Positions 41,447 to 51,224 of a stretch of 64,000 bases of DNA are shown here, piece after piece. A program made the position numbers and the translations under genes. The stretch is from Weissella sagaensis (GTDB lineage: Bacteria > Bacillota > Bacilli > Lactobacillales > Lactobacillaceae): the NCBI RefSeq assembly GCF_005405285.1, contig NZ_BJDT01000002.1, forward strand, positions 1-64,000. The letters run 5' to 3'. The notes under the pieces are model-generated. The model saw nothing but the letters and a program-made list of their open reading frames with translations, made no database searches and was not told the origin of the DNA. Every line of letters starts with the position of its first letter. The first letter of the stretch is position 1.

Positions 41447-42778
41447 TTAAACAAATAATGATAGAACAAGCACTGATCCTAAACCAGCTACTGCCAACAC
41501 ACTAGTCAAAGTTGTCCATGATAATAATGTTTCCTTTAGTGATAAGCCAAAGTACTCCTTGATCATCCAGAAACCAGCATCATTAACGTGATCAGCAAAG
41601 ACTGAACCAGCACCAATTGCCAAGACAATCAAAGCAGGGTTAATAGTTGATGAAGCAACTAATGGTGCAATCAACCCAGCAGCTGTAATTCCAGCAACAG
41701 TTGAAGAACCTAGACTAACACGCAAAACAGCCGTGATTAACCAAGCAGCAATAATTGGTGACATTGAAGTACCAGCAAATAATGCTGAGACATAACCTGA
41801 AATACCACCTTCGATAAGTACCTCTTTCAAGGCACCACCACCACCAATGATTAGTAGCATCATCGCAATTTGCTTAATTGATTCTGTCAAAGTATTACCA
41901 ATATCTGTCATCTTAACATGGCGCATCACACCCATTGTGAATACAGCAAAGATTAATGACAATAACATAGCAATATCTGGACTACCAATAAATGTGATTG
42001 TTTGACCAATAACTGACTTAGTAGACAAGAATGGTTCTAAAATTGTCGCAATTCCAATCAAGATAACAGGCATCATTGATGTTAAGATACTAATACCAAA
42101 ACCTGGTGTTTCTTCAATCTTAAATGTCTTGAATTCCCCAAAAACGTTTGGTGTTTCCTTATGATAAACACTTGGATATACTTTTTTCAAAACAATATTG
42201 AAAATAGGTCCTGCGATAATAATAGTTGGAATAGCTGCAATAATTCCAAGTAGCAAAACTTGACCAATACTTGCATTAAATACCCCTGCAACAGCTGTTG
42301 GTGCCGGATGAGGTGGCAAGAATGCATGCGCTGTATTCAGCGTGGCAGCCATTGGAATACCAAGGTATAGTAATGGAATTTTAAGCTCGCTGGCAATCAC
42401 AAACAAAATTGGTAGCAATACAACTAAACCAACTTCAAAGAATAGTGCAATTCCAACAATAAATGAAGCTAGAATGATGGCAATTTGAATTTGCTTGCGA
42501 CCAAATTTTTGAATCAAAGTATTTGCAATTCTGTACCCACCACCAGTATCAGAAACCAACTTTCCGATCATTGATCCAAGACCAAAAACAATTGCTAAAT
42601 GGCCTAACTGACCACCAATTCCTGTTTCAATAGCTGGGCCAATTTTATCGACCGGAATTCCCAACACAAGTGCTAAAAATACAGCTGTCACTAACAATGA
42701 GACATAGGTGTTTAGTTTGAATTTGACAATTAATAAAATCAATAAAACAATGCCTACGAAAACCCAAAATAATGGCAT
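41447..42778 (-). CDS. gntP: Gluconate:H+ symporter (GntP family)
   Basis: 443 residues with 12-14 membrane helices and GntP-family signatures: HAFLPPHPAPTAVAGVF near 150 and a C-terminal half with VLAIGAGSVFADHVNDAGFW. It likely takes up gluconate or a related sugar acid. A cre site and a long inverted repeat lie upstream, indicating carbon-source control. The nearby SDR gene (42984) may oxidise or reduce the same class of substrate. Confidence 0.9.
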   Translation of the reverse strand: MPLFWVFVGIVLLILLIVKFKLNTYVSLLVTAVFLALVLGIPVDKIGPAIETGIGGQLGHLAIVFGLGSMIGKLVSDTGGGYRIANTLIQKFGRKQIQIAIILASFIVGIALFFEVGLVVLLPILFVIASELKIPLLYLGIPMAATLNTAHAFLPPHPAPTAVAGVFNASIGQVLLLGIIAAIPTIIIAGPIFNIVLKKVYPSVYHKETPNVFGEFKTFKIEETPGFGISILTSMMPVILIGIATILEPFLSTKSVIGQTITFIGSPDIAMLLSLIFAVFTMGVMRHVKMTDIGNTLTESIKQIAMMLLIIGGGGALKEVLIEGGISGYVSALFAGTSMSPIIAAWLITAVLRVSLGSSTVAGITAAGLIAPLVASSTINPALIVLAIGAGSVFADHVNDAGFWMIKEYFGLSLKETLLSWTTLTSVLAVAGLGSVLVLSLFV

Positions 42779-42820
42779 AATAATTTCTCCTTAAGATAAC
42801 GATTAAAATATCAATAAAGT

Positions 42821-42859
42821 ATTAATAATACCGTTCACAATCAAAACGGTATTATTAAT
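42821..42859. promoter_or_regulatory. 15-bp inverted repeat upstream of gntP (operator candidate)
   Basis: ATTAATAATACCGTT (42821-42835) and its exact complement AACGGTATTATTAAT (42845-42859) are separated by 9 bases. It lies 43-81 bases before gntP and touches the cre site. The AATACCGTT core suggests binding by a dimeric regulator; no regulator gene is adjacent. Confidence 0.6.
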
Positions 42860-42873
42860 TGTAATCGCTTTCA
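42860..42873. promoter_or_regulatory. cre site upstream of gntP
   Basis: TGTAATCGCTTTCA matches the CcpA consensus TGWAANCGNTNWCA at every position. It should bring gluconate uptake under carbon catabolite control. Confidence 0.75.
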
Positions 42874-42983
42874 GGAGTTTTGACTAGCCCTTATACACAT
42901 TAATTTTATCTAATTTTTGCCCCATAATTAAATACTTGATTGAATGTGTCCTCTCCACTTTCATGAGAAACAGTTACTTTACT

Positions 42984-43763
42984 TTAACGTAGTAGATAAC
43001 CACCATCAACTGGTAGTGTAACACCTGTCACATAACTAGCAGCGTCACTTGCCAAAAATACTACGACTCCCATTAATTCAGAAGGATCTGCCCAATGACC
43101 TGCTGGAATATGATTCAAAATTTCAGGTCCACGTACTGGGTCTTCTTGCAATGGTTTAGTCATGTCAGTATTTACATATCCTGGTGCAATCGCATTGACT
43201 TGAATGTTATGCGCAGCTAACGCATCTGCATAAGCCTTTGTCAACCCAACAACCCCATGCTTGCTGGCTGCGTATGGATAAATGAATTTTCCTGCCCGAT
43301 ATGCTTGCATTGATGCAATATTAATAATCTTGCCACTTTCTTGTGTTGCCATCACTTTAGCAACAGCTTGTGATAAGTAATATAGGGCATTTAAATTCAA
43401 ATTAATAACTTTATTCCAATCTTCTTTGGGAAATTCATCCCATTCATGACGGATTGTCATACCAGCATTGTTAACTAAAATATCAATTTTACCAAAAACT
43501 GTCGTTGCATAAGCGACAATTTTATCAGCTGCCTCATCTGCTGTTATATCAATCGCTAAAAATTCAGCACGATGTCCTGTTACTTTAGCATGGGCTTTAA
43601 TATCATCCCACCCCTTTTGCGAACGTGAAATCACTAAAACATCTGCGCCAGCTGTACTAAGCGCCTTTGTATAATATTGCCCCAATCCTGAAGCACCACC
43701 CGTAATAATAGCGACTTTTCCAGTCAAATCAAACTGTTGCATGCTAAATATTTCTTGTGTCAT
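42984..43763 (-). CDS. Short-chain dehydrogenase, KduD / gluconate 5-dehydrogenase-like
   Basis: NAD(P)-dependent SDR of 259 residues. Cofactor loop TGGASGLG near 19-26, NNAGMT, catalytic Ser in NIASMQAY and Tyr/Lys in YAASKHG. The C-terminal sequence (GHWADPSELMGVVVFLASD, then VDGGYLLR) resembles 2-deoxy-D-gluconate 3-dehydrogenase (KduD) and gluconate 5-dehydrogenase. gntP downstream on the same strand supports a sugar-acid substrate. The exact substrate is not determined. Confidence 0.85.
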   Translation of the reverse strand: MTQEIFSMQQFDLTGKVAIITGGASGLGQYYTKALSTAGADVLVISRSQKGWDDIKAHAKVTGHRAEFLAIDITADEAADKIVAYATTVFGKIDILVNNAGMTIRHEWDEFPKEDWNKVINLNLNALYYLSQAVAKVMATQESGKIINIASMQAYRAGKFIYPYAASKHGVVGLTKAYADALAAHNIQVNAIAPGYVNTDMTKPLQEDPVRGPEILNHIPAGHWADPSELMGVVVFLASDAASYVTGVTLPVDGGYLLR

Positions 43764-43783
43764 CCTTTATTTCCCCTCTTTAT

Positions 43784-44242
43784 TTAAACATATACGACTT
43801 CAAACACTTCACAAATACAAGGTATTTGTTCATTAAAGCGACGCCCGACACTAGCATATTCTGCTTTAAAAAAGGCTTCATGAACTTGGCGCCAATACGC
43901 TAACGAACGATCTCCCTCACCCTCATGGTAGGCATGCTCAGCTGAAACTAAATTATAAGGCATTATCTCAACAACTTTCGTTTCCGTAATACAGACTGGT
44001 TGTTGCTGTCCATCTAAAATTATATTATATTCACCAACGTATGGTCGCGCTTCGTTTGGCTCATATAAATCAGCTGCAGATGTTGTAGCCGTCTTAAGAC
44101 CACAACGCGTTAACTCAGACAATTCATCTGCCATTGCTGGGTTATCCCCATATGACCAAGCAGAATAGGCTGTTGCTGACGATATTCCCTGTCGTTCACA
44201 AAATTTTTGCCAATATTGTGTGATTTTGCTGTTATTCAACAT
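43784..44242 (-). CDS. ASCH-domain protein
   Basis: 152-residue soluble protein with the ASCH fold pattern (PUA-like, thought to bind RNA or nucleosides): LTRCGLKTATTSAADLYE near 45-62, a basic-to-acidic strand region, then EGEGDRSLAYWRQVHEAFF. It starts 20 bases before the SDR gene, possibly co-transcribed. Function unknown; some relatives hydrolyse N4-acetylcytidine. Confidence 0.8.
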   Translation of the reverse strand: MLNNSKITQYWQKFCERQGISSATAYSAWSYGDNPAMADELSELTRCGLKTATTSAADLYEPNEARPYVGEYNIILDGQQQPVCITETKVVEIMPYNLVSAEHAYHEGEGDRSLAYWRQVHEAFFKAEYASVGRRFNEQIPCICEVFEVVYV

Positions 44243-44303
44243 TGTACCCTCCCTTCCATGAAGTTATTATAACTTGTTTTTACTCATTATATTTCACTAA
44301 ATA

Positions 44304-44337
44304 AAAATGAGGCTATCATCAAATTAATGATAGCCTC
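44304..44337 (-). terminator. Terminator of the alpha-galactoside operon
   Basis: GAGGCTATCAT (44309-44319) pairs with ATGATAGCCTC (44327-44337), followed by a minus-strand T run, 28 bases after the alpha-galactosidase stop. Confidence 0.88.
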
Positions 44338-44364
44338 CTAAAAATTAATGAACCCTGCTTAAGC

Positions 44365-46566
44365 TTACTTCGCTTTATAATGATAAATCATCGCATTAAA
44401 GTCTGAAAATACTGCTGGTTCATAAATGCCAGCATGCATTAATTCATCCCCACCGAATTCATCACCCGTAGCAACATCTTCATACACTTTGTCAGCATCC
44501 AAATCCACTAACTTCAACATCTTATTTTCTGGTTGAGCTTGTGACAAAATATTAAATGAGAATACTAAAGCTTCATTTTTATCATCACTAACAAACATCC
44601 AAGCACAACGATTACCCTCATTCGGATCGATCAAGCGACTATATTGCCCATATTGCACTAGTTGACGCATTTGCTTATACTGTGCAACTTGTTCTTTAAC
44701 AGCTTGTTTTTCATCGTCTGTCATCTGGGTTAGATCCAATTCGTAACCAAAGACACTACTCATCGCAACAGCACCTCGAGTTTGCAAAGAAGTATAGCGA
44801 CCAGTTTGCTGATTTGGTGCCTCTGAAACATGTGACGTAAAGGATGAAATTGGATAGGCTAGTGATGTACCATATTGGATTTTCATACGTGCAACCGCAT
44901 CTGTATTATCACTTGTCCAAGATTGCGGCATGTAGTACATGAACCCAGCATCAATACGACCACCGCCGCCTGAACAACCTTCCCATAAAATATCAGGATA
45001 TTCAGTCGTTAATTCTTCTAATAATTGGTACAATCCCAATACATAGCGATGCATGACTTCTCCCTGGCGACTAGCTGGCAAATCAGTTGCATAAATATCC
45101 GTTAAATTACGGTTCATGTCCCACTTTACGTAATCAATATCTGTATTATCAAAGATTGCTTTCATTTGACTATGAATATTTTCACGAACTTCTGGTCGTC
45201 CAATATCTAATACAAATTGATTACGAGATGGGCTCGGTGTGCGATTTGGCACTTTAAGCATATATTCTGGATGATTTTTATACAAATCGGAATCAATTGA
45301 AATCATTTCTGGTTCAAACCAAATACCAAATTGTAAATCACGTTCATGAATATAATTTGCGAAATGTTGCAGTCCTTGTGGGAATTTTTTGGCAAGCACC
45401 TGCCAATCTCCTAATGAGGTATTGTCATCATCACGGTGGCCAAACCAACCGTCATCAAGCACAAACATCTCAATTCCCATATCCTTTGCTTCATCAACAA
45501 TTGGTTGTAGTCTTGCTTCATCAAAATCCATGAAAGTTGCTTCCCAATTATTAACAACAATTGGTCGTACTGAATTTTTGTATTTACTACGAACCATTCG
45601 TTGCTGTAATAAATTATGCAATGCTTGACTCATACCATTCAAACCAGTATTTGAGTAGGTCATAATTACTTCAGGTGCTTGGAAACTATCTTTAGCAGCC
45701 ACTTCCCAATCAAATTGATCATCATTAATCCCGACAGCAATCCGATAAGTACCATACGGATCCTTGCTGACCTCTTCTTTATGATTTCCAGAATATACAA
45801 AGCTTAAGCCAACAACTTCACCTTTAAATTCATTAGTCTGTGTATCTGCAATGGCAATAAAATTATTCATATGATGACTTGTTGTGCCACGTCGACTTTG
45901 GAATGTTTTTGTACCAAATGTGATTGGCTCACGATTGATATTCCGTTCATTGGCATGGCCCCCAGGTAAGGAAATAACATCTTTTTCACCAACAGGTAAA
46001 TCAATCATCATTGATGCAATTTTTTCTAGATGAACCGCCTGCTCACCATTATTAATGATTTGAACAGACCGTGTGATAACTGGTCGTTGTCGATAAATCG
46101 TATAGCGCATTGCCAAGGTTAGCTGACTGACCTCATCTACTAAGTTAACCGTTAATGTTTGCGCTTCATGCTCATCTACCACATATGTTGCTGGTAATCC
46201 AGCTAACGTGGGCTTACCATCTGAAATTGTATAGTCTTGATATTTAAAAAATGCTGACCGGCTACCATCTGCTTGCCGAACTACAAGCGCTGGCGTTCTA
46301 AAATCACCATCTCCCTCATAACTATATTCACGCAAAATTGCATCTAATGAATAGGTACGATCTGATGATTTGGGTAAATTACCCGAAAAGCCACGATCAA
46401 GTCTAGGGCTCTTAAGATGGCCATGATACTGTTTGATTCGTTGGCCATAATACAAGTGCGCTAAAACCCCGCCTGCCTCAATACCGAGTACATATGATAT
46501 ATCGTCGTTATGCAAGTGAAAAGATTGCGTTTTTGTATCAAAATCAATTAAATTACTTTGTGTCAT
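44365..46566 (-). CDS. aga: Alpha-galactosidase (GH36)
   Basis: Cytoplasmic hydrolase of melibiose, raffinose and stachyose. 733 residues with the GH36 order: N-terminal beta-sandwich, central barrel with VLDDGWFGHRDDD near 370, nucleophile in DYVKWDMNR near 480, acid/base region WEGCSGGGGRID near 540, C-terminal beta domain. Its ATG overlaps the permease stop (TAATG), so translation is coupled: the sugar enters by the permease and is split here. Confidence 0.95.
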   Translation of the reverse strand: MTQSNLIDFDTKTQSFHLHNDDISYVLGIEAGGVLAHLYYGQRIKQYHGHLKSPRLDRGFSGNLPKSSDRTYSLDAILREYSYEGDGDFRTPALVVRQADGSRSAFFKYQDYTISDGKPTLAGLPATYVVDEHEAQTLTVNLVDEVSQLTLAMRYTIYRQRPVITRSVQIINNGEQAVHLEKIASMMIDLPVGEKDVISLPGGHANERNINREPITFGTKTFQSRRGTTSHHMNNFIAIADTQTNEFKGEVVGLSFVYSGNHKEEVSKDPYGTYRIAVGINDDQFDWEVAAKDSFQAPEVIMTYSNTGLNGMSQALHNLLQQRMVRSKYKNSVRPIVVNNWEATFMDFDEARLQPIVDEAKDMGIEMFVLDDGWFGHRDDDNTSLGDWQVLAKKFPQGLQHFANYIHERDLQFGIWFEPEMISIDSDLYKNHPEYMLKVPNRTPSPSRNQFVLDIGRPEVRENIHSQMKAIFDNTDIDYVKWDMNRNLTDIYATDLPASRQGEVMHRYVLGLYQLLEELTTEYPDILWEGCSGGGGRIDAGFMYYMPQSWTSDNTDAVARMKIQYGTSLAYPISSFTSHVSEAPNQQTGRYTSLQTRGAVAMSSVFGYELDLTQMTDDEKQAVKEQVAQYKQMRQLVQYGQYSRLIDPNEGNRCAWMFVSDDKNEALVFSFNILSQAQPENKMLKLVDLDADKVYEDVATGDEFGGDELMHAGIYEPAVFSDFNAMIYHYKAK

Positions 46567-48533
46567 TATTTGCTTACTCCTTTATTATCGTTGGTCGCTT
46601 GCTTTAAAGTAAACACCGCTTCACTCACTGCTGTCACTTGCTTATCTACCGGCGTTACGACGTTAAAATCTGTAAAGTTTTGCCAATTCGTTACCACAAC
46701 AGTTACTGTGTCGTCATACCCTGCTTTTTGAATAGCTGGATCCCAGAATTCAATTAATTGGTCACCTTTTTTAACAGTTTGACCTTCTGTCACCAGACTA
46801 ACAAAGCCAGTACCATTCATGTGCACTGTACCAAATCCAATATGAATTAATAGTGCAACGCCATCTTCTGAAACCAATCCAACTGCATGACGCGTTGGGA
46901 AAACCTGCTTAATTGTTGCATCAAATGGTGCATACACTTTACCATCAGTCGGTTCAACAGCAAATCCTCGACCAACTTGGCCACTCGCAAATGTCTGATC
47001 TGACACTGAAGTTAATGGCTTAATTTGACCATCAACAGGTGCTGTTAAAACAATATTTTGTACATTGCGTGTCTCTTCTTGTTCAACCGCAATATTCTTT
47101 CCCCATGTCTTAGCCAATTCATCAACGATTTCTGCGTGTCTTTTTTCAGTTAACGTTGACTTACGCCAAAAGATAATGAAAGCAATAATTAACAATACAG
47201 CTGGCACACCAAACATCATAAATTTAAATTTGAAGGCACCGCTAGCTGTAATTGATGCTGCTGTTGCACCAGTTGTCATTCCTGCAATAACAGCTACTTG
47301 TCCAACAACACCATTTGAAAGTGCACCACCTAATTTGTCCAATAATGGACGAATTGACAATGTTAATGACTCATCACGATGGCCTAATTTTAGCTGACCA
47401 TATTCAACTGAATCTGAAATAATCATCAATACAACCAAGAAGATAACTGCTTGTGGTACTTGGAACATTTCAGCTGCAACAATGACCATTGCAAATGACT
47501 TACCAGCTAATGAGAATAACAATAGTCCTGCCAACATAATCCCAATACATGTCGCAAATACTCGGCGTCGATTAAACCGATCCACTAACTTTGGGAAAAT
47601 TGAAACAGAAATTAAACTAATGACGATATTAACACCTTGGAAAATTGAAAATAGGGTTGATTTACCCATAATAAATGTAAAGTAGTACAAAACCAACGAA
47701 TTTTCAATGTTGATACCAATTGCATAGATACCATACGTTAAAGCAATCCACATCAATTGGTCATTTTTTGCCAATGTTGAAAAAATTTGTTTGAAACCAA
47801 CAGTATCTTTAACATTTTTACGTAAGTCAGACTGCACTTCCTTGGTTCCCAAACCAACAACCCATGACGTTGCAATACCAACTAAAGCAACAATTAACCC
47901 AAAGGCAAACCAACCACGTGAATCACCCGTACCGTTGACTTGGTTAACTGAAAAGAACAACACTAATGGCATTACGACAACACCAACAAGGCCACCACCT
48001 AGTGTTGATCCGATACGCGCAAATGACGATGTTCGTTCACGTTCTTTTGAATTGAACGATAATGCTGGAATCATTGACCAAAATGCAACATCTTTAAAGG
48101 CATAAAAAATATCCATTGTGATGTATAAAATTGCAAAGACAATTAAATATAAATAAGGATGACTTTGGTTCAAACCACCTAAATCAGTAAATAACAAGAG
48201 CAACATAATGGATGTAATAGTTCCACCGATTACAACCCATGGTTTAAATTGTCCAAAACGTGTTTTGGTACGATCAATCCAATTACCAATAAATGGATCA
48301 ATAATTAACTCCACAACACGTAAAATCGTAATAATCGCCGTGATATACATAATCATGCGATCATTTTGTGCCTTATCCCCTGTATTAAACAAGTGAGTTG
48401 TCACAAACATGATGAAGTATGTTGATAATGCCCCATAAAAAACATCATTACCGAATGCACCGAATGCATAAGAAATTCGTGAAATTGCTTTTTGCATTGG
48501 ACTTTGTTTAGCCAGATCGTTAACTTTTTCCAT
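46566..48533 (-). CDS. Galactoside permease with C-terminal EIIA domain (LacS/RafP-like)
   Basis: GPH-family sugar:cation symporter of about 655 residues. Twelve membrane helices occupy the first 460 or so; WIDRTKTRFGQFKPW is the MelB-type loop. The last 130 residues form an EIIA-glucose-like domain with PSDGK-like PTDGKVYAPFD and the phosphorylatable His in LLIHIGFGTVHMNG. Phosphorylation by HPr tunes uptake in LacS. An in-frame ATG lies 42 bases upstream, but AGGGGAAG precedes the ATG at 48533. Likely imports raffinose or melibiose. Confidence 0.9.
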   Translation of the reverse strand: MEKVNDLAKQSPMQKAISRISYAFGAFGNDVFYGALSTYFIMFVTTHLFNTGDKAQNDRMIMYITAIITILRVVELIIDPFIGNWIDRTKTRFGQFKPWVVIGGTITSIMLLLLFTDLGGLNQSHPYLYLIVFAILYITMDIFYAFKDVAFWSMIPALSFNSKERERTSSFARIGSTLGGGLVGVVVMPLVLFFSVNQVNGTGDSRGWFAFGLIVALVGIATSWVVGLGTKEVQSDLRKNVKDTVGFKQIFSTLAKNDQLMWIALTYGIYAIGINIENSLVLYYFTFIMGKSTLFSIFQGVNIVISLISVSIFPKLVDRFNRRRVFATCIGIMLAGLLLFSLAGKSFAMVIVAAEMFQVPQAVIFLVVLMIISDSVEYGQLKLGHRDESLTLSIRPLLDKLGGALSNGVVGQVAVIAGMTTGATAASITASGAFKFKFMMFGVPAVLLIIAFIIFWRKSTLTEKRHAEIVDELAKTWGKNIAVEQEETRNVQNIVLTAPVDGQIKPLTSVSDQTFASGQVGRGFAVEPTDGKVYAPFDATIKQVFPTRHAVGLVSEDGVALLIHIGFGTVHMNGTGFVSLVTEGQTVKKGDQLIEFWDPAIQKAGYDDTVTVVVTNWQNFTDFNVVTPVDKQVTAVSEAVFTLKQATNDNKGVSK

Positions 48534-48569
48534 AATACTTCCCCTAAGATTTATTAAAACAGTGCACAT

Positions 48570-48603
48570 AAACAAGTAATTTCAGTTTTGTTTACTTGTT
48601 TAC
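48570..48603. promoter_or_regulatory. Candidate LacI-type operator of the galactoside operon
   Basis: AAACAAGTA (48570-48578) and TACTTGTTT (48593-48601) are exact inverted halves, and the right half is part of GTTTACTTGTTTAC. Located 37-70 bases before the permease start, they are the likely binding site of the LacI-family regulator at 48722. Confidence 0.5.
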
Positions 48604-48619
48604 TAATCAATACCTAGAT

Positions 48620-48633
48620 TGTAACCGCTTTCT
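48620..48633. promoter_or_regulatory. cre-like site upstream of the galactoside permease
   Basis: TGTAACCGCTTTCT matches TGWAANCGNTNWCA at 13 of 14 positions. It should give CcpA-dependent repression, as at gntP. Confidence 0.65.
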
Positions 48634-48657
48634 TTTTAAAAATCAACTTATTTTAAA

Positions 48658-48695
48658 AAAAGCCTAAGACAGGAATTATCCTATCTTAGGCTTTT
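48658..48695 (-). terminator. Terminator of the LacI-family regulator gene
   Basis: AAAAGCCTAAGA pairs with TCTTAGGCTTTT with an inner AGGA/CCTa stem and seven T on the minus strand, 27 bases after the regulator stop. Confidence 0.9.
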
Positions 48696-48721
48696 AAAAT
48701 GATAAACAAATGTTTTTTTAT

Positions 48722-49738
48722 TTACATACTCTCTCGTATTATTAATTTTGAATTAATAGTTAATTGAATTGCAGATTCACGATCACCAACTAATTTTTCA
48801 CGCGCTAAGTTAATGGCTTCCTTCCCCATTTCTTTAGTTGCTGGTCGCACTGTTGTTAATGACGGATACAAATATTCAGACATTTCGATGCCGTCAAAAC
48901 TTACGACTGCAATATCATCTGGTATTTTATAAGTCATTTCTTGAATGACACGATAAATACCAATTGCTTGTAAATCATTACTTGCAAAAATTGCCGTTGG
49001 GCGCTCTGCTTGTTGCAAGATTTTTTTCGTCACCTGCATCGCGTCTTCGGATGTCCAATTGGTAATATAGGTATCTTTGTATGCTTCTAATTGATGTAAC
49101 GTCATCCAATCTAAATAGGCTTGATGACGTACATCCAATAATTCACTTTTTTCAATTCGTTGCTCTCCAACTAGCTTTTTTTCACCACCAATAAAGGTAA
49201 TTTGCCGATGACCTTTAGCAAAAAGTAAATCTAATAATCGTTTTGTTTGGCGACCAAAATCATTTTGAATAACATCATAATTATCAAAAATACGATTATC
49301 ATCAATAATCACAACATTTTTATTATATTGATAAATTTTTGCCAACACATCATTGGTTAGCACGCCCACAACGATAACTGCACCATAAACCGCCAAATTT
49401 TGCCAATCAACATTATTATTTGCAGGAAGTCTAATACTATCTGCAATTTTCATGCCCCACAGGGTTGCTTGCTCATTGATACCAGCTAATATTTCTTGAA
49501 AATAAGGGTCTGCTAATTCTTCTTGTGCTGTTAAAGCTGTCACAATTGCTAAGTGTAATTTGTCTTGATGATTGCGGTTAGCAACATTCGCTAATTTATA
49601 ATGTAATTGATTCGCGATTTGCCAAACGCGATTACGCGTACCGTCTGATACCGAAAAACTCGGATCTTGATTTAATATTCTGGAAACTGTTGCTTTTGAA
49701 ACACCAGCTAATGTTGCAATATCTTGAATACTTGCCAT
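48722..49738 (-). CDS. LacI/GalR-family regulator of the alpha-galactoside genes
   Basis: 338 residues: N-terminal helix-turn-helix and hinge (IQDIATLAGVSKATVSRIL, residues 4-22) and a periplasmic-binding-protein-like effector domain ending in a short tail. It lies upstream of the permease and alpha-galactosidase on the same strand, separated by a terminator. It resembles MsmR/GalR-type regulators responding to galactosides; the effector is inferred from neighbours. Confidence 0.88.
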   Translation of the reverse strand: MASIQDIATLAGVSKATVSRILNQDPSFSVSDGTRNRVWQIANQLHYKLANVANRNHQDKLHLAIVTALTAQEELADPYFQEILAGINEQATLWGMKIADSIRLPANNNVDWQNLAVYGAVIVVGVLTNDVLAKIYQYNKNVVIIDDNRIFDNYDVIQNDFGRQTKRLLDLLFAKGHRQITFIGGEKKLVGEQRIEKSELLDVRHQAYLDWMTLHQLEAYKDTYITNWTSEDAMQVTKKILQQAERPTAIFASNDLQAIGIYRVIQEMTYKIPDDIAVVSFDGIEMSEYLYPSLTTVRPATKEMGKEAINLAREKLVGDRESAIQLTINSKLIIRESM

Positions 49739-49909
49739 ATTTATCCCCTACTACCTTATTAATTAAGATAATATTACCATTTTTGACGTAATTAGATACT
49801 TATTTCATATCTCTTTAAATATTGTGAACTTTTTCACTTTATCTATAAACAAGTTTTTGTTATACTTTAGTTGTTTTTAATAACGTACATTTTCAGGGGG
49901 ATAAACATT

Positions 49910-50926
49910 ATGAAAGCAGCAGTTGTCAGAGATAATTGTGACGGATATGTCGACATTAAAGAAGTCACATTACGAGAATTAAAATATGGTGAAGCACTCA
50001 TTAAAATGGAATATTGTGGCTTATGTCACACAGACTTACATGTCGCTGCAGGTGATTTTGGTAAAGTACCTGGTCGTATTATTGGTCATGAAGGCGTCGG
50101 TAAAGTCATTCAATTAGCTGACGGTGCCGATAATCTTGCCATTGGTGATCGCGTTTCCATTGCTTGGTTTTATCGTGGTTGTGGTCACTGCGAATATTGT
50201 ACAACAGGCCGTGAAACATTATGTCGTAATGTTGAAAATTCAGGATTTACTGTTGATGGTGCAATGGCTGAAGAATGCATTGTTCCTGCTTCTTATGCCG
50301 TTAAAGTCCCCGCAGGTCTTGATCCCATTGAAGCAACCTCACTCACCTGTGCTGGTGTTACAGTTTATAAAGGGCTAAAAACTGGTCATGTACAACCTGG
50401 CCAATGGGTAGAAATTGTTGGTGCTGGTGGACTAGGTAATCTAGCCGTTCAATATGCCCATCATGTTTTTGGTGCCCACGTTGCAGCTGTTGACATTGAT
50501 GACGAAAAATTAGTTGCCACCAAAATATTAGGTGCCGATTTAACCATTAATTCAAAAAAGGAAGATGCTTCAAAAATTCTCCAAGATAAAGTTGGTGGCG
50601 TTCATAGTGCACTGATTACTGCTGTCAATTCTGAATCGTTTACGACAGCCGTTAATGCCTTACGTCCTGATGGTACCTTAGTCGCTATCGCCTTACCTAA
50701 AGGAGACATGGGATTAAACATCTCTAAAACCGTTCTTGATGGCATTAAAGTCGCTGGCTCATTAGTAGGAACTCGCCAAGACCTGGCCGAAGCTTTCCAA
50801 TTTGGTGCTGAACATAACGTCAAGCCAATTGTTAAAACGCGATCATTATCTGAAATTAATGATATCATTGATGAAATGAAAAATAATCAAATTATTGGCC
50901 GCATGGTAATTGACTTCACTCATTAA
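49910..50926 (+). CDS. Zinc-dependent alcohol dehydrogenase (AdhP type)
   Basis: Medium-chain NAD-dependent dehydrogenase of 338 residues. Catalytic zinc ligands in CGLCHTDLH (near 37) and GHEGVG; structural zinc cysteines in CGHCEYC...C (near 90-106); NAD loop GAGGLGNLA (near 170). Reduces acetaldehyde or other short aldehydes in heterofermentation. A start 39 bases upstream is possible, but AGGGGG stands eight bases before the ATG at 49910. Confidence 0.93.
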   Translation: MKAAVVRDNCDGYVDIKEVTLRELKYGEALIKMEYCGLCHTDLHVAAGDFGKVPGRIIGHEGVGKVIQLADGADNLAIGDRVSIAWFYRGCGHCEYCTTGRETLCRNVENSGFTVDGAMAEECIVPASYAVKVPAGLDPIEATSLTCAGVTVYKGLKTGHVQPGQWVEIVGAGGLGNLAVQYAHHVFGAHVAAVDIDDEKLVATKILGADLTINSKKEDASKILQDKVGGVHSALITAVNSESFTTAVNALRPDGTLVAIALPKGDMGLNISKTVLDGIKVAGSLVGTRQDLAEAFQFGAEHNVKPIVKTRSLSEINDIIDEMKNNQIIGRMVIDFTH

Positions 50927-50973
50927 CTTATCTATTACTAACTATCATAAGACCCATATCAATAGACTAATAT

Positions 50974-51011
50974 AAAAGTAGCAAATCAATGAAGTGGATT
51001 TGCTACTTTTT
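50974..51011 (+). terminator. Terminator of the alcohol dehydrogenase gene
   Basis: AAAAGTAGCAAATC (50974-50987) pairs with GATTTGCTACTTTT (50997-51010), followed by T, 47 bases after the stop. Confidence 0.9.
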
Positions 51012-51224
51012 ATATATTCTTTTAGATACCACCATCAGCCTCAGCCATTAAAAGCAATCGAATCAATTAGTTAAAACAGTCTTATAGCATGTATTTTTAT
51101 ATAAAATATATGCATTATAAAATTTATCTAATTTGCATAATACATAATTAACAGTATAATGACTTATATAGATGAACAAAATCTATATACTGTGTAATCA
51201 ACAAATTAAAAATGGGGGAATACA

